64,000 nt of DNA from Siphonodentalium dalli. Lineage: Eukaryota; Mollusca; Scaphopoda; Gadilida; Siphonodentaliidae. Shown here in pieces: positions 11,520 to 22,310 of the stretch (the first letter of the stretch is position 1; every line of letters begins with the position of its first letter). The notes beneath the pieces were generated by a model. That model had not been told where the DNA came from, searched no databases, and saw nothing but the letters and a program-made list of their open reading frames with translations. The stretch covers positions 251,972,484 to 252,036,483 of the forward strand of contig CP136064.1 of assembly GCA_032622095.1 (NCBI GenBank). The letters are read 5' to 3'. The translations under genes were made by a program, and so were the position numbers.

Positions 11520-12068
11520 TAGGTACGTATAATTGTTGTATTTCAAAGGGAGAAAATAAATACCGCAGAAATAGGTGACAACATTATTTATAAAAAATAT
11601 TTCTAAAAACTAAATCAAATCAATCAGTATGGTAATGTTGAATCATTATGAAAATAACAAAAATAAAAGAACTCTAATATTGTGATCTAATACTATCACT
11701 GGATGGTTTATTAGTTAAATAGACTCTTGTCGGTAGAGAACATGTAGCGCGATATTGTTTCTTCAAATCGCCGAGAATCACTGTTCTCTCTTATGGGAGT
11801 GCATGCAATGCCAAAAAAGAAAGAAAGAAAGAAGAGAATTATTTCATTTTTCAAATAACAGTAAATTGCCTCGAATTTAGGGAATCTAAACAACAAGCTT
11901 ATGCTTATGCACTGGTTTTGAAACGTCGTTCGTAACTAGTTGTTTGGTTTTTACATCTGTCGCAATTTCTGCAGGATTAATTGTTTGCATTCCAATGAAA
12001 ATTAAAATTAACTGAAAATTAATTGCTGATGGGCACCAGCTTTTCAGTATACAGTTGATATAACTAAC

Positions 12069-12777
12069 ACTGAAGGTCATTGTCGCATGGTTTCGAGCAA
12101 AATGACACCCAGGATCTCTCAAATGTGCAAAAAGACACCCAGGATCTTAAAGTCTCACCAAACGGGAATTTATATTAGTCGTCTGCTATTTATTAATATT
12201 ATGATAATAATTATGTGTTTGCAATGTGATCGAAGTGAAACATCAACGGAATTTAAATGGGCATAGATATACCGTCCGCTTTGAGTCTGACTGGCAGCGC
12301 AGTTCCTTATTAATAAATAGCAGGCGACTGACTAATCTATAATTCCCGTTGTATTGTGAGTCTTTGAGATCCTGGGTGTCATTTTGCTTGTTTGGGACAC
12401 CCTGTGTGTCTTTTTGCACGTTTGAGAGATCCTGGGTGTCATTTTGCTTGTTTGGGACACCCTGTGTGTCTTTTTGCACGTTTGAGAGATCCTGGGTGTC
12501 TTTTTGCTTGTTTGGGACACCCTGTGTGTCTTTTTGCACGTTTGAGAGATCCTGGGTGTCATTTTGCTTGTTTGGGACACCCTGTGTGTCTTTTTGCACG
12601 TTTGAGAGATCCTGGGTGTAATTTTGCTTGTTTGGGACACCCTGTGTGTCTTTTTGCACGTTTGAGAGATCATGGGTGTCATTTTGCTTGTTTGGGACAC
12701 CCTGTGTGTCTTTTTGCACGTTTGAGAGATCCTGAGTGTCATTTTGCTCGAAACCATGCGACAATGACCTATTCAGC
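12069..12777. mobile_element. 709-bp foldback/Mutator-like element
   Basis: The long inverted arms share GGTCATTGTCGCATGG near the ends and GGCGACTGACTAAT/ATTAGTCGTCTGC inside. The insertion is flanked by the 9-bp duplication ATAACTAAC (12060-12068 and 12778-12786). Copy B is empty at the same point (GTATCTAAT near 29816-29824). Long arms plus a 9-bp duplication fit Mutator-like or foldback elements. There is no transposase. The right arm contains an expanded 60-bp minisatellite of which the left arm has only about one unit. Confidence 0.85.
12358..12752. repeat. 60-bp minisatellite, ~6.5 units
   Basis: The unit is ATCCTGGGTGTCATTTTGCT plus TGTTTGGGACACCCTGTGTG plus the CTTTTTGCACGTTTGAGAG tail. 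Copies are nearly identical. Because 60 is a multiple of 3 and the unit lacks stops, long open frames appear in several frames on both strands, encoding 20-residue repeats. These are by-products. Each unit carries inverted CACCCAGG/CCTGGGTG and GGGACACCC motifs. Confidence 0.95.
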
Positions 12778-13020
12778 ATAACTAACTAGCAAACCCTATA
12801 TATACTTCAGCACATTTTCAAAACATGTGTACCCTTTAGTACTTTTTAGGTGAGAGTGACCATTCAGTGTTACTAATGACAGCGACTTGGACATTACGAC
12901 ACCATTATGTTGCCGTTATATTAACCAAAAGTAGCGTCATATATACACTGGAGTTTATATTTCAAGTACACTCCAACATTTTAGCACATTTTCGTGCTTG
13001 TGCAAATATGGATATTGATA

Positions 13021-13690
13021 TTTATTACACACTTAGACGTGATTTATAAGGATTTCTTGGTGAGTTAAAAGTGATAATGTCACACCTGTGAATTACTTCA
13101 CCGGTGAGAGCACGCGATTTTGGACAGTTCCGCTCTAAGCCGGAACTATTTTCACTTTCTGCGGCTCAAACATGGTTGAAGTTGAACAGAAACGAACTGC
13201 TAACGATGATGCAGAAGCAGTTAATAAACTGGTAAAATGAAGAAGAATCTTACCTATTATCGACTCCGATGATTCGGACGATGTCATATATATATTCCAG
13301 TCAAATGAACTATGAACAATTCCATGTCACTTCGAAACTTATCTTTCTCCTTTTAGCACGATTTCCAAACATTTCCTGTGTGAACCAACATTATTTACAC
13401 ACACCATCAGAATCTTCACAATATCCAGTTCCAAGTGCCATGCTTGTTCGGTCAGAATAAACACAATTTTTACAGAAAATTTCCGAAACTTTAAAAAATG
13501 AATCGCATCAAATTATGAGGTCAATCGGTATCGTTACGTCACAATTATTTAAATTATGTGTCCATCCGCGTAGCTGCACGCGCAACTGTACGTTGGGGTT
13601 CAAAATGGGAGAATCAGCTGATCTGGGCTTATTTTGTCACAACTTCTCTTTAGAATTAGCAACTTTTAGTGGTTGAAAGTGTGTAATAAA
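13021..13690. mobile_element. ~670-bp TIR-bounded segment
   Basis: The ends are inverted: TTTATTACACACTT near 13021 and AAGTGTGTAATAAA ending near 13690. It is absent from copy B, where GATATTGATA joins directly to TATATATTTACAT. No transposase is readable. A short frame near 13172 (MVEVEQKR...) and a D/S-rich stretch (DSDDSDD near 13263-13283) are present, but neither is diagnostic. It is adjacent to the palindrome at 13691-13849, and both may be one insertion. Confidence 0.6.
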
Positions 13691-13849
13691 CAGAATAATC
13701 AATTGGTTTCGATGATTACGTGACATAATTCACTCGAGTAGCCGGTCCTATTGGTAAAACCCTCGTTCGCTCCGCTCACTCGGGTTTTACCAGGCCCGGC
13801 TCCCCTCGTGAATTATGTCACGTAATCATCGAAACCAATTGATTACTCT
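13691..13849. repeat. ~155-bp palindrome
   Basis: The arms pair from AATCAATTGGTTTCGATGAT through GACATAATTCAC and on to GGTAAAACCC. The centre is GTTCGCTCCGCTCAC. It is absent from copy B. The centre resembles that of the palindrome at 55949-56112 in having a GGGTTTTAC/GTAAAACCC stem. Confidence 0.85.
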
Positions 13850-13970
13850 CTATATATTTACATATAATATTTACATATAATCAGATATTTGTAGGATAAA
13901 ATGTAACCGTACCACATATATTTGTCCAATTTACTATATGCATGTATCTGGCGATGTTATCATTGTTTAA

Positions 13971-14478
13971 AGATACGGGCAGCGTTGGCGGTGTGTATGC
14001 TGTTAAAATGTTCACCTCCGTCAAAAACAGACAAAATAGTAAAATATAGATATACCTTGTTCTTATACCAATCATAAATATGGCATAAACAGTATGTTAT
14101 TATCAATTTTCCCCCTTTGTTATGTAAATAAAAGCAAAAACGTTACGTTTCCTGGCTTTTGTTTAGATCCGGATATGGTAAACATTAAGAGCGTTATTTG
14201 TTACTGTTTTCCTGATATGGAAATAATACAGAGCGTTTATGTCATTTTTGTATGATTAACCAATAGAGTTGCGCTGTGTTATGTAAAGAGAAGCACAACA
14301 TCTGTAACACGAGCAGGCTCTTGTTTACGTACACCATCGTACGTCTTGACGACAATATACAATTTACCTGCTGGTTATGTTTGGCATATGAACAAAACTA
14401 TATATATTTTAAAATTCCTTCTGTTGATGGCGATTTGAACAAATATGAATATTTCTGCAACGAACGCCGCCCGTGCCT
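13971..14478. mobile_element. 508-bp TTAA-flanked MITE
   Basis: The ends are inverted: AGATACGGGCAGCGTTGG on the left and, reversed, AGGCACGGGCGGCGTTCG on the right. TTAA flanks both sides (13967-13970 and 14479-14482). Copy B shows the empty site with one TTAA (TTGTTTTAACCC near 30163-30172). A TTAA target is the signature of piggyBac-type transposition. No transposase is present. Confidence 0.85.
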
Positions 14479-14481
14479 TTA

Positions 14482-14767
14482 ACCCTTTCTATTGTAAATA
14501 CAACAACAGCGTAGAACCCATGTCGTAAGATACTCATTGACGAGTAGTTCCCTTATGAAATGTTCAGATAATAAGTTCAATAAACGAAGGTCGTTTGTTG
14601 AACTTATTTTCTGAACATTTCCACCAATTAATAGCAATCCTTCAGCACTTATCGTTTCGTATGTCTGTCGCGGCTCCTTTTCCTGGACACCCTTCAAATG
14701 AATGATAGACCATTCCAATATATACTTTTATAACTGGATGGAAGAGTCCATATAGTAAAGAATGAGT
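14482..14767 (+). mobile_element. MITE family 1, diverged copy
   Basis: This starts ACCCTTTCTATTGTA after TA and ends TAGTAAAGAATGAGT before TA. It shares internal phrases with the copies at 28647 and 30887 (GACGAGTAGTTCCCTTA, GATAATAAGTTCAA). An internal palindrome (TTCAATAAACGAAGGTCGTT/TGTTGAACTTAT) lies near 14575-14612. Confidence 0.7.
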
Positions 14768-14925
14768 TAATACGCGGGGAAGCATCGTATCACAATTAAC
14801 TTAAAGAGTGATCGATTGTGCGTTGCATCGTGATTTGTTTTATTTGTGTTTTTTCCTAGTTCAACCGCCAGTCAATATCACCAGTTGTTAGTTTTATGAG
14901 TAGAGCGGAGGCAGCTCAGATGGTT

Positions 14926-16473
14926 AAATTCACTCCTCCGCGCATAGAAACAAGAAAGCCATAGTCAGAAATGGTAACGCCCTCGAGATCATATTATTAG
15001 GCAAATATAAAATATACTGGTTTCATGAATGTACCACCTCAGAATTCTGTTAAAACAACTAATCCTTCAAAGTATTACAAACACTGAAGGTTTGTCATTC
15101 AACACACCAGAAAGCCTCTAAATGCGGACCAACACTCTACTAATAAGATTAAATACAACCCCGATAATTCGCAATACTACTTTTAGTCTACATTCCAACT
15201 GAGACACACTTCATCAGCAATGTTAGCTGTTATATTATGCATTGTGTTCCCGCAATAAAATCTTCAAGAGTGGTCCAGCCATTATTCACACCTATATTAT
15301 AGAAAGCAATTAAGGCGGTCATAAAAAGATACATACTGCAACAATGAGACCTCCGCGAAGATACATTCGCAAATACATACATCCTGCAAAAAGTCTAACC
15401 GGTACGCAATATAACGAGTACGTTATTAATCAAAGTTACCCCATAGCTCCTATTATTCGTCAAAAATAACACAAGTAACGAATATATAAACAGAAAACAG
15501 TTCATAAAAATACAGTGCAAATATACAATACATTTATTATATATGTTACATTTGATCAGTATCTATACTAATAAAACACAATTTTGTTATAATATACCCA
15601 AATGGTTGGCATCTATTCGGCGAAAATTGAAACACGGGGATAAATTGACATGCAGAGAGTCATGGAATAGATGTCGTTCACATCAGATGACTTAAAGGGC
15701 CAAATGTGAACAATACAGAGCGATCCTTGTCAGCTTAGAAGATATGTAGGGAAATTGGTTCAAATGGGACACCTGATCAGGGGGATATCATGGGATAGGC
15801 GCCTTTGATTTAAAAGGACTTAAAGGGGGGGGGGTAATAGATTATATGATCAATAAAGAGCGTTTATTATCAGAAGATATGTGGCGAAAATTGGTGTACA
15901 AAAGTAAAATGACGCGGGGAAATTTCATTTTGTTAAAAAGGCATAAATCTCCAGGTTTTGTTTGTTCATGTGATATACAACATCTTCAATTCGTCATGTT
16001 GGGATATACGATTTTATTAACCTAGTTTCATAAATTTGATCACAACTCGTCCGCCCCCCCCCCCCCCCCCCACCCCCAGAGGGGCACCAAAATTGATACG
16101 CAATAATTTTAGCACCAATTTCCACCAAAGTGATATGCATTCTTATCCATAATACGAGGAGTCTGATCGTGTGATTTAAAGACGCTGTTTGGGTGAGAGA
16201 TGGGGGTTAGTGGGCACTAAATTTGATCAAAATTGGTTTAGGAATCAGGGAGCTAAATGTGTTCTAGAGTCGGTGAGCGAGTACACCGTGGAATGCTAAA
16301 GGCGAAGGTAACTGAAGAATGACCTTCACCTGATACATGCGACACGTTATTAACGGATGACATCGCGTTTATTTGATTTGTACATAATATCTAAATAATT
16401 TAAACTGGTGAATGAATGGCGTTACCATTTCTGACTATGGCTTTCTTGTTTCTATGCGCGGAGGAGTGAATTT
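14926..16473. mobile_element. 1.5-kb segment with 56-bp perfect TIRs
   Basis: The 56 bases at 14926-14981 (AAATTCACTCCTCCGCGCAT ...) recur as an exact reverse complement at 16418-16473. In copy B the left repeat is present, with a few changes, near 39782-39838, but the right one is missing. The interior has no ORF. It contains a G run near 15825 and the start of the tandem field at about 16080. It could be a DNA transposon whose right end was lost in copy B, or a chance inverted pair of another repeat. Confidence 0.55.
16054..16071. repeat. C homopolymer (18)
   Basis: This is an uninterrupted run of 18 C followed by ACCCCC. It marks where the similarity between copies A and B ends. Copy B has a run of 16 C at 40955-40970. 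Confidence 0.9.
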
Positions 16474-18060
16474 TGGATTTTTGTGAGCAGGAAATTTATT
16501 TAACTAGCTGCTGTAGTCCTGGGTTGTCGTAGACTTGGGGATTTATTTTAAAAAGTAAACACATGACCTATGATTTTTCTTGCATTTTCGTGATCAACTG
16601 GTGTCAATCTAGCTGGGTAAACATCACTGGTATGGCTTGCAGGCTTCAATTCAGTGAATTTGGCCGAAACGTTAACACTGTCGCCTATGGGAAACCATTT
16701 AGTTCAGTGATTCCTTTACCAAACTTATCAATAATCATCTCCATGTGTGGTTTAAGGATGTCATAAGCTGTCACAAGTGGGGCCATTCGAGTCAGGATGC
16801 ATAGAGGGTGAGAGGAACACAAAACAAAAAAATAATATGTTTAGCGCTGATTTCCACCAGATTGATACATATTCTCCGTGATACGAGAAATCTAATCGTG
16901 TGGTTTAGATACGCCAAATTGGTGCCGTTTGGATGAGAGATATGGGCGCCCTAAATTTGATACGAATTTTTATACTCGCCAATTTTATATAAAAACTTAT
17001 ACAAAATCATCCACACGGTATGGGGAGACTAAAGGGGTGGCTTAAAGCTGTCAAAAGTTGTGTCATTCGAGTCAGGGGCGCACTGAAAGGGAGAGGGGCA
17101 CCAATATTGATAAAAATAATTTTAGCGCCGATTTCCACCAAATTAATACACATTCTTCTCCATGATACAAGGAATCTAATTGTGTGATTTAAAGACGCCA
17201 AATTGGTGTCGTTTGGATGTGGGATTGGGGGGGGGGGGGTAGGCACTAAATTTGATAAGAATTGGTTTAGTCACTGACAGTGCTACCAACCAAACTTATA
17301 CAAAATCATCCACATGGTATGAAGAGTCTAAGTGTGTGGCTTAAAACTGTCGTCTAACTTAAAACTAGCGCCATTCGAGTCATGGGTGCACTGAATAGGA
17401 GAGGGGCACCAGAATTTATACACAATATTTTTAGCGCCAATTTCCTCCAAATTGATACACATTCTTATCCATGATACGAGAAATCAAATAATGTGATTTA
17501 AAGACGCTATATTGGTGCTGTTTGTGTGAGAGATGGTGTGGGGTGGGCACAAAATTTTATAAAAAAATTGTTTAGTCGCCGATTAGCACCAAACTTATAA
17601 ATATTTATCTCCATGATATCAGGAGTCTAAATGTGTGGTTTAAAGATGTCAAAAGTTGTGTCATTCGAGACAGGGGTCCACAGCGGGTGAGAGAGACAAA
17701 CAAATGGATAAACAATATGTTTATCGCCGATTTCCACCAGACTGATACATATTCTTCTCCGTGATACGAGGAATCTAATCGTGTGGTTTAAATATGCCAA
17801 ACTGGTGCCGTTTGGGTGAGAGATATGGCGGCCCTACATTTTATACGAATTTGTATACTCGCCAATTTTCAACAATTTTATATATATTCGTCTTTATAAT
17901 GAGTCTGTTTGTGGTTTATTGAGTCCGAAATAGGGACGGGTAGGTCACCAAAACGGATATAAATATGTTTAGTGCCAATTAACATCAAATTCATACACGT
18001 TCTTCTCAAATGATACGAGGAATCAAATCGTGCCTGCTAAAAATGTCAAAGTTGGTGCCT
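16080..18060. repeat. ~300-bp tandem field, diverged
   Basis: A composite unit recurs at about 16085, 16750, 17100, 17400 and 17700. It contains GATTTCCACCAAATTGATAC, then CATGATACGAGGAATCTAAT, GTTTGGGTGAGAGATGG, CACTAAATTTGATA, ACCAAACTTATA and TCATTCGAGTCAGGG. Units are diverged and of uneven length. The first is interrupted by the inverted repeat end at 16260-16740. A shortened inverted relative lies at 41000-41450. It is non-coding. Confidence 0.75.
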
Positions 18061-19288
18061 AGATATATTTGCAAATATATGTCTGTCTGTATGTGTTCTA
18101 TATATAACTTCACGGGGTACAATCAAGATGGCACCAAGGCGTTCTAACAGTGATAACGTTTTACGAGGAAGATAATGGTGCATGTTAAAATATTAGAATA
18201 TTATAACACTATTGACTCTGCCCCATTCAATATAGTTTCCACAAAAAAGTTACAAGAGATGTGGATATGTATAGAAGGCCTGTTCAACACTATAGTGGTC
18301 ACAGTGTGCCGTCAAATATAATTTCTTCTGATACAAAAGAAAACGGAGTCAGTGGCACATGACTTTTCGGGATCCTCCAATACTGACATCTGACAAGGTT
18401 ATATCTGCTCAATATACAGAGGATATCTTTCATGTTTTAGAACAGACTCATCGCCTAACCAAACAACTCAAAATCTCGCTCTGCGTCGGGGCACATGTAG
18501 CTGATATAGTTGCATAGCATCATTTCTTTTAAACTCAGTGTTAAACTGAGAAAAATTAGCCAGTATAATATAACACAATGAACAGAGGAGCACCTGGACA
18601 TTTCTTTAAAACATCTGTATCTTCATGGAGATATGATAACCAGGTGTCCTCAAAATCTTAGTCAAACCCATTAGATTGATTGATACATCTCTATGTAAAA
18701 CCCAATTGTCGTCTTTTATTTTTGCGAACTAATGCGTTTATGATGTTCATACGCAGTTGTAAATAAATAAATAGTTCTTTATTGGTGGGATTGATTAATC
18801 GCGATAAACAAAATGACAATCGCTCCGATCCGACAAGGTGAGCTACTACTTATATTCCGTGTGTAAGAATCATGTTTTGTGATGCTATTTGAATATTTAA
18901 TTTATGAGAATATGAGTAACGATTTGAGTATCCTCTATTCCCACCATATCCATATATCCTCAATATGCAGAGGGTTTCACATCACTTTTATTCTCTCTCT
19001 CTCTCAAGTGGATTGGAACTTTAGTACATATAGGTCTATTATGCACGATAGTGCTTGCCCAACTCGTTCGGACCCCTGGGGGAGGTGCGGTCGGCTTTTA
19101 GTAGGACCGGGCAGACATTCAAATAAGAAGTCGCCATCGCAGCTGGTGTGCAGCCATTATATATAGATCTTACTATGTTACATTTCGACCGTCGTCAGAT
19201 CCCTAAATACTATAATGTCCTAATATGTGGCAGGAAACCCTGACCAATGGTAGTTGAACTATAGCACCCCGACCAATGGTAGTTGAAC
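18061..19288. other. Non-coding spacer
   Basis: No gene was recognised. A short CT repeat sits near 18992-19006. Just before the next element, a phrase of about 30 bases (CCCGACCAATGGTAGTTGAA) is tandemly duplicated at 19234-19292. Confidence 0.4.
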
Positions 19289-19293
19289 TATAT

Positions 19294-19792
19294 CACCCCT
19301 GGACAAGTGGTCATTCTAACGTGCTATGATGCTGGTGGGTCCTGTTGAATTGCTTCGATGCTGTTAGGGCAAATTGATGCTGTTAAGATAAAGTACCGTT
19401 GTTTTTTCTAAAGTTGTCATTTTCGTGCTGTTTGGCTAATCTGAGCGATTTTAGAAAAAAGCCAGTGTATCATGTATGTATGAAGATTCAAGAACATGTA
19501 TATTTTTGAAAAAAAAAATGAATAATGTCTGCGCTGGTGACTGCAAAACGACGTGAATAACCATCTTGATTTTAGTTGATTTTCCACAATTAATACAACC
19601 AGTATAAAACATCTTTCACAATATATATGTTTTGAATGTTTTATACACAAAATGGCTATTCTCTGGATATATGTTCAGATTATCAGAACACCGCTAAAAT
19701 GGCAACTAGAAAAATAAAGTACATTGTCTTAACAACGTCAGTTTGCCCTAACAGCGTCATAGCACATTAGCAGGACCACTTGACCAGGGGTG
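19294..19792. mobile_element. 499-bp TIR MITE
   Basis: The terminal inverted repeats begin CACCCCTGGACAAGTGGTC on the left and, reversed, CACCCCTGGTCAAGTGGTCC on the right. They match with gaps for about 65 bases through CTGTTAGGGCAAA. TATAT lies on both sides (19289-19293 and 19793-19797) as a possible target duplication. The interior is AT-rich and non-coding. Confidence 0.75.
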
Positions 19793-19797
19793 TATAT

Positions 19798-20655
19798 AGT
19801 AATGTTGATAAACTGTGTATGCGTTATTCCTCTTTGATATCGGCACCTAGTATGCAGTAAATATCAACTACATGGCGACTGAGAGGGTTGGTGGGATCTC
19901 ACGTGACAAATGTTAGAAATCATCATATCAGATATGGGACCCGAAGACTATATAATCATGAGTCGCTTCGGGTGATTCAAACAATTTTGTACCTTTATAT
20001 CACATGAAACCTCTATTATATCATTAAAAAAAGCCTTTAGATATTTTCTTATCTCTCACTTGTGAATAATAAGCGCGGGCTTCCCACCAACTTGGCAGCG
20101 CGCCAACAAATGACTTTTCATTGAATCAGGCGGATTTCGTAAAGCCGTACATGGCAACAACAGTAAACACCAGACAATGCAAAATTATTGCTTTGTACAG
20201 AAAAGTTAAAGTATTGTCCAACTTCGTTGCACTAACCAAAATAGACACAAAAACAAAGAGGCAAATTGGGGGACTATATTTTCCGTCGGCTGCTCGAGCG
20301 CGCAATAATGTCGTATACGGTTGTGAAATGTGTGCATTTTAAAGCTTCTGTTAAGGATTTTGAACAGTTAAAAAGGCATAAACGATATACAAGATCTTCA
20401 ACTCGTTATGATGGGATATAAGATTTTATGAATCTTATATCCCAACATAACTCGTTGGATATCCTCTATATATACACCATCCTCATGTTGTTGATCTCAA
20501 ACGATTTTCAAATGTTTGAACTTGATTCCACAATGAAGCATTTCAATGTTCAATGTATATATAGCCTATGTTTATAATTGAGTCAACTGGGACAATTCAC
20601 TCAATTATCAAAGGGGTTATGACCATATGGTTTACCCCCCCCCCCCGTATCCGGT
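19798..20655. other. Non-coding spacer with a palindrome
   Basis: No gene was recognised. At about 20399-20456 a palindrome is formed by AACTCGTTATGATGGGATAT and its inverted partner around TTTTATG. It is related to the sequence at 15995-16050 (ACATCTTCAATTCGTCATGT). A run of C lies at about 20635-20646. Confidence 0.45.
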
Positions 20656-20659
20656 CTGA

Positions 20660-22310
20660 GTGAGTTGGGGTGAGACCCACAAGCATTGCTTTAGAAAAGG
20701 CTTCTCCACTTTGGATCATATATTAACATTGCACTTCATAATCAGTATATATAGGGATTCCAATGTAAAGCTGTTTTGCACATTTGTTGATTTCAAACAG
20801 GCGTTTGACACCGTTTGGAGGAACTGTTTGTGGCAAACAATGATTACCCCAGGCATTAATGGAAAGTGCTTTTTATTAAAAACATGTATAGTGAAGAAAG
20901 GTCTAATGTTAAATTTGGCGAATGTCTCTCAAATAGTTATCAAAGCTATTCTGGTGTGTTGCAAGGAGGAAATTTATCTTCTTTCTTATTCTCACTCTAC
21001 CTAAACGACCTTGAAAGTTTTTATTGTCCAATAGAGTTCCAACTTTGAAATTAATTGAGACACATTGACAGAAGTTGGAATCAAGTTATTAGTACTATTG
21101 TACGCAGACGACACAGTAATTTTCGCTGAGACAGCCAAGGATATGCGTGCCCTGAAAGAATTATCCGAATACTGTGAGCTTTGGAAGCTCACCGTCAATG
21201 TTGACAAAACAAAATTAATGGTATTTGCACTGGTATTTGGCTGTAAAAGAATTTCATAATCACGAATATTTTTCAATGGCGAAAGCTTACAAATTGTCCC
21301 TCAATTCACATATCTGGGTATTACTTATACTAAGAATGGTTCTTTCTCAAAAGCCTTGAAGCAAAATATAGCAATAGAGAATCGGGCCATGTTTGGACTA
21401 TACTGCATAATGCGAAAGAACTAAATTTATCGATAGACATTCAAATAGACCTTTTTTCAAAGACTGTAAAACCAATATTATTATATGGATGTAAAGTCTG
21501 GGGTTATCATCACGTCGCAGATTTATAAAAGATCCAATTTAAATTTCTAAAATATGTTTTAGGATTAAAAGCAAGTGCACCAAGTATGATGGTATACGGA
21601 AAAACAGGGGTGTATCGTTTAATTGTTGACATAAAATGTAGAATGTTAACATACTGGGATAATGTGGCTATGTCAGACAAACAAAAAATTAACAAACTGC
21701 TGTATAATTATTGACTCCAAAAGTCTGAGAGTGGAACATACACTCATCCCTGGATTGTTTACATCCAGGCGTTACTAAGAGAATTGGAACTGCCCGATAA
21801 GTCGGTTAAAAATATCTCACGACAAACTCTGGAAAATAAATTTCAAAACCAGTGGAGAAATGAGATTAAACTCCATGGATAAGTGTCGATCTTATCGGAT
21901 CATAAAATATAAATTCGGACAAGAAAATTATTTATCCAATCTCCACCAAAAACAAGCAGTTATTTTAGCTAAATTCAGATGTTCAAACCATCACCTCCCA
22001 GTAGAAACTGGATCATGGTACAAGATTGATTACCAAATGAGAAAATGCACGTTGTGTGATAGGAGCGAAATAAGGAACGAATATCACTACATAATGAACT
22101 GTAACAAATTGAACTCACTCCGAAGACGATTTTTACCCTTACACTTGACAGAAAGAACAAAATTTCCATAATTTCAGAAATATAATGAACCCAAAAAGCA
22201 ATGTATGGTTCTATAAGCTATGCGGATTCATCAAATATCTTCGAAACTATTTTGGATCACCGCTGACCCCATCAACCCCATCATCCCATTCGCACGTTAT
22301 GTGCGTATAG
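20660..22310 (+). pseudogene. Non-LTR reverse transcriptase, broken
   Basis: Several frames together give a recognisable LINE reverse transcriptase C-terminal half. In order: FRKGFSTLDHIL (near 20692), motif A FVDFKQAFDTVW (near 20785), SGVLQGGNLS in another frame (near 20950), motif C YADDT (near 21101) followed by LTVNVDKTKLMVF, then VKPILLYGC near 21467 and YGKTGVYRL. The end is a zinc-binding-like CTLCDRSEIRNEYHYIMNC (near 22049-22105). At least five frameshifts or stops occur. The 5' part, including the endonuclease, is missing, as is usual for 5'-truncated LINEs. The 3' UTR may reach the AAATAAACTAAACTAAAC tail near 22890. Confidence 0.88.

Larger units (their letters stand above)
10164..16060 (+). 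repeat. Segmental duplication, copy A
   Basis: This is the paralogue, in the same orientation, of 24913-40920. Aligned blocks, A to B: 10164-10816 to 24913-25558; 11260-11308 to 25559-25608; 11520-11750 to 25609-25785; 11750-12068 to 29505-29825; 12778-13020 to 29826-30060; 13850-13970 to 30060-30168; 14479-14640 to 30166-30178 plus 30887-31040; 14783-16060 to 31041-31062 plus 39668-40920. Between these blocks each copy has its own insertions. B also lacks A's 14640-14782. Block edges are by eye and accurate to several bases. Confidence 0.88.

Noticed and set aside
12243-12781. Long overlapping ORFs encoding 20-residue repeats on both strands
   Set aside because: They arise because the 60-bp minisatellite unit has no stop in several frames. 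The same DNA gives equal ORFs in at least four frames.
14911-14930. tRNA-like A box (GCAGCTCAGATGGTTA)
   Set aside because: No B box or cloverleaf follows, and the sequence is the border of an inverted repeat.
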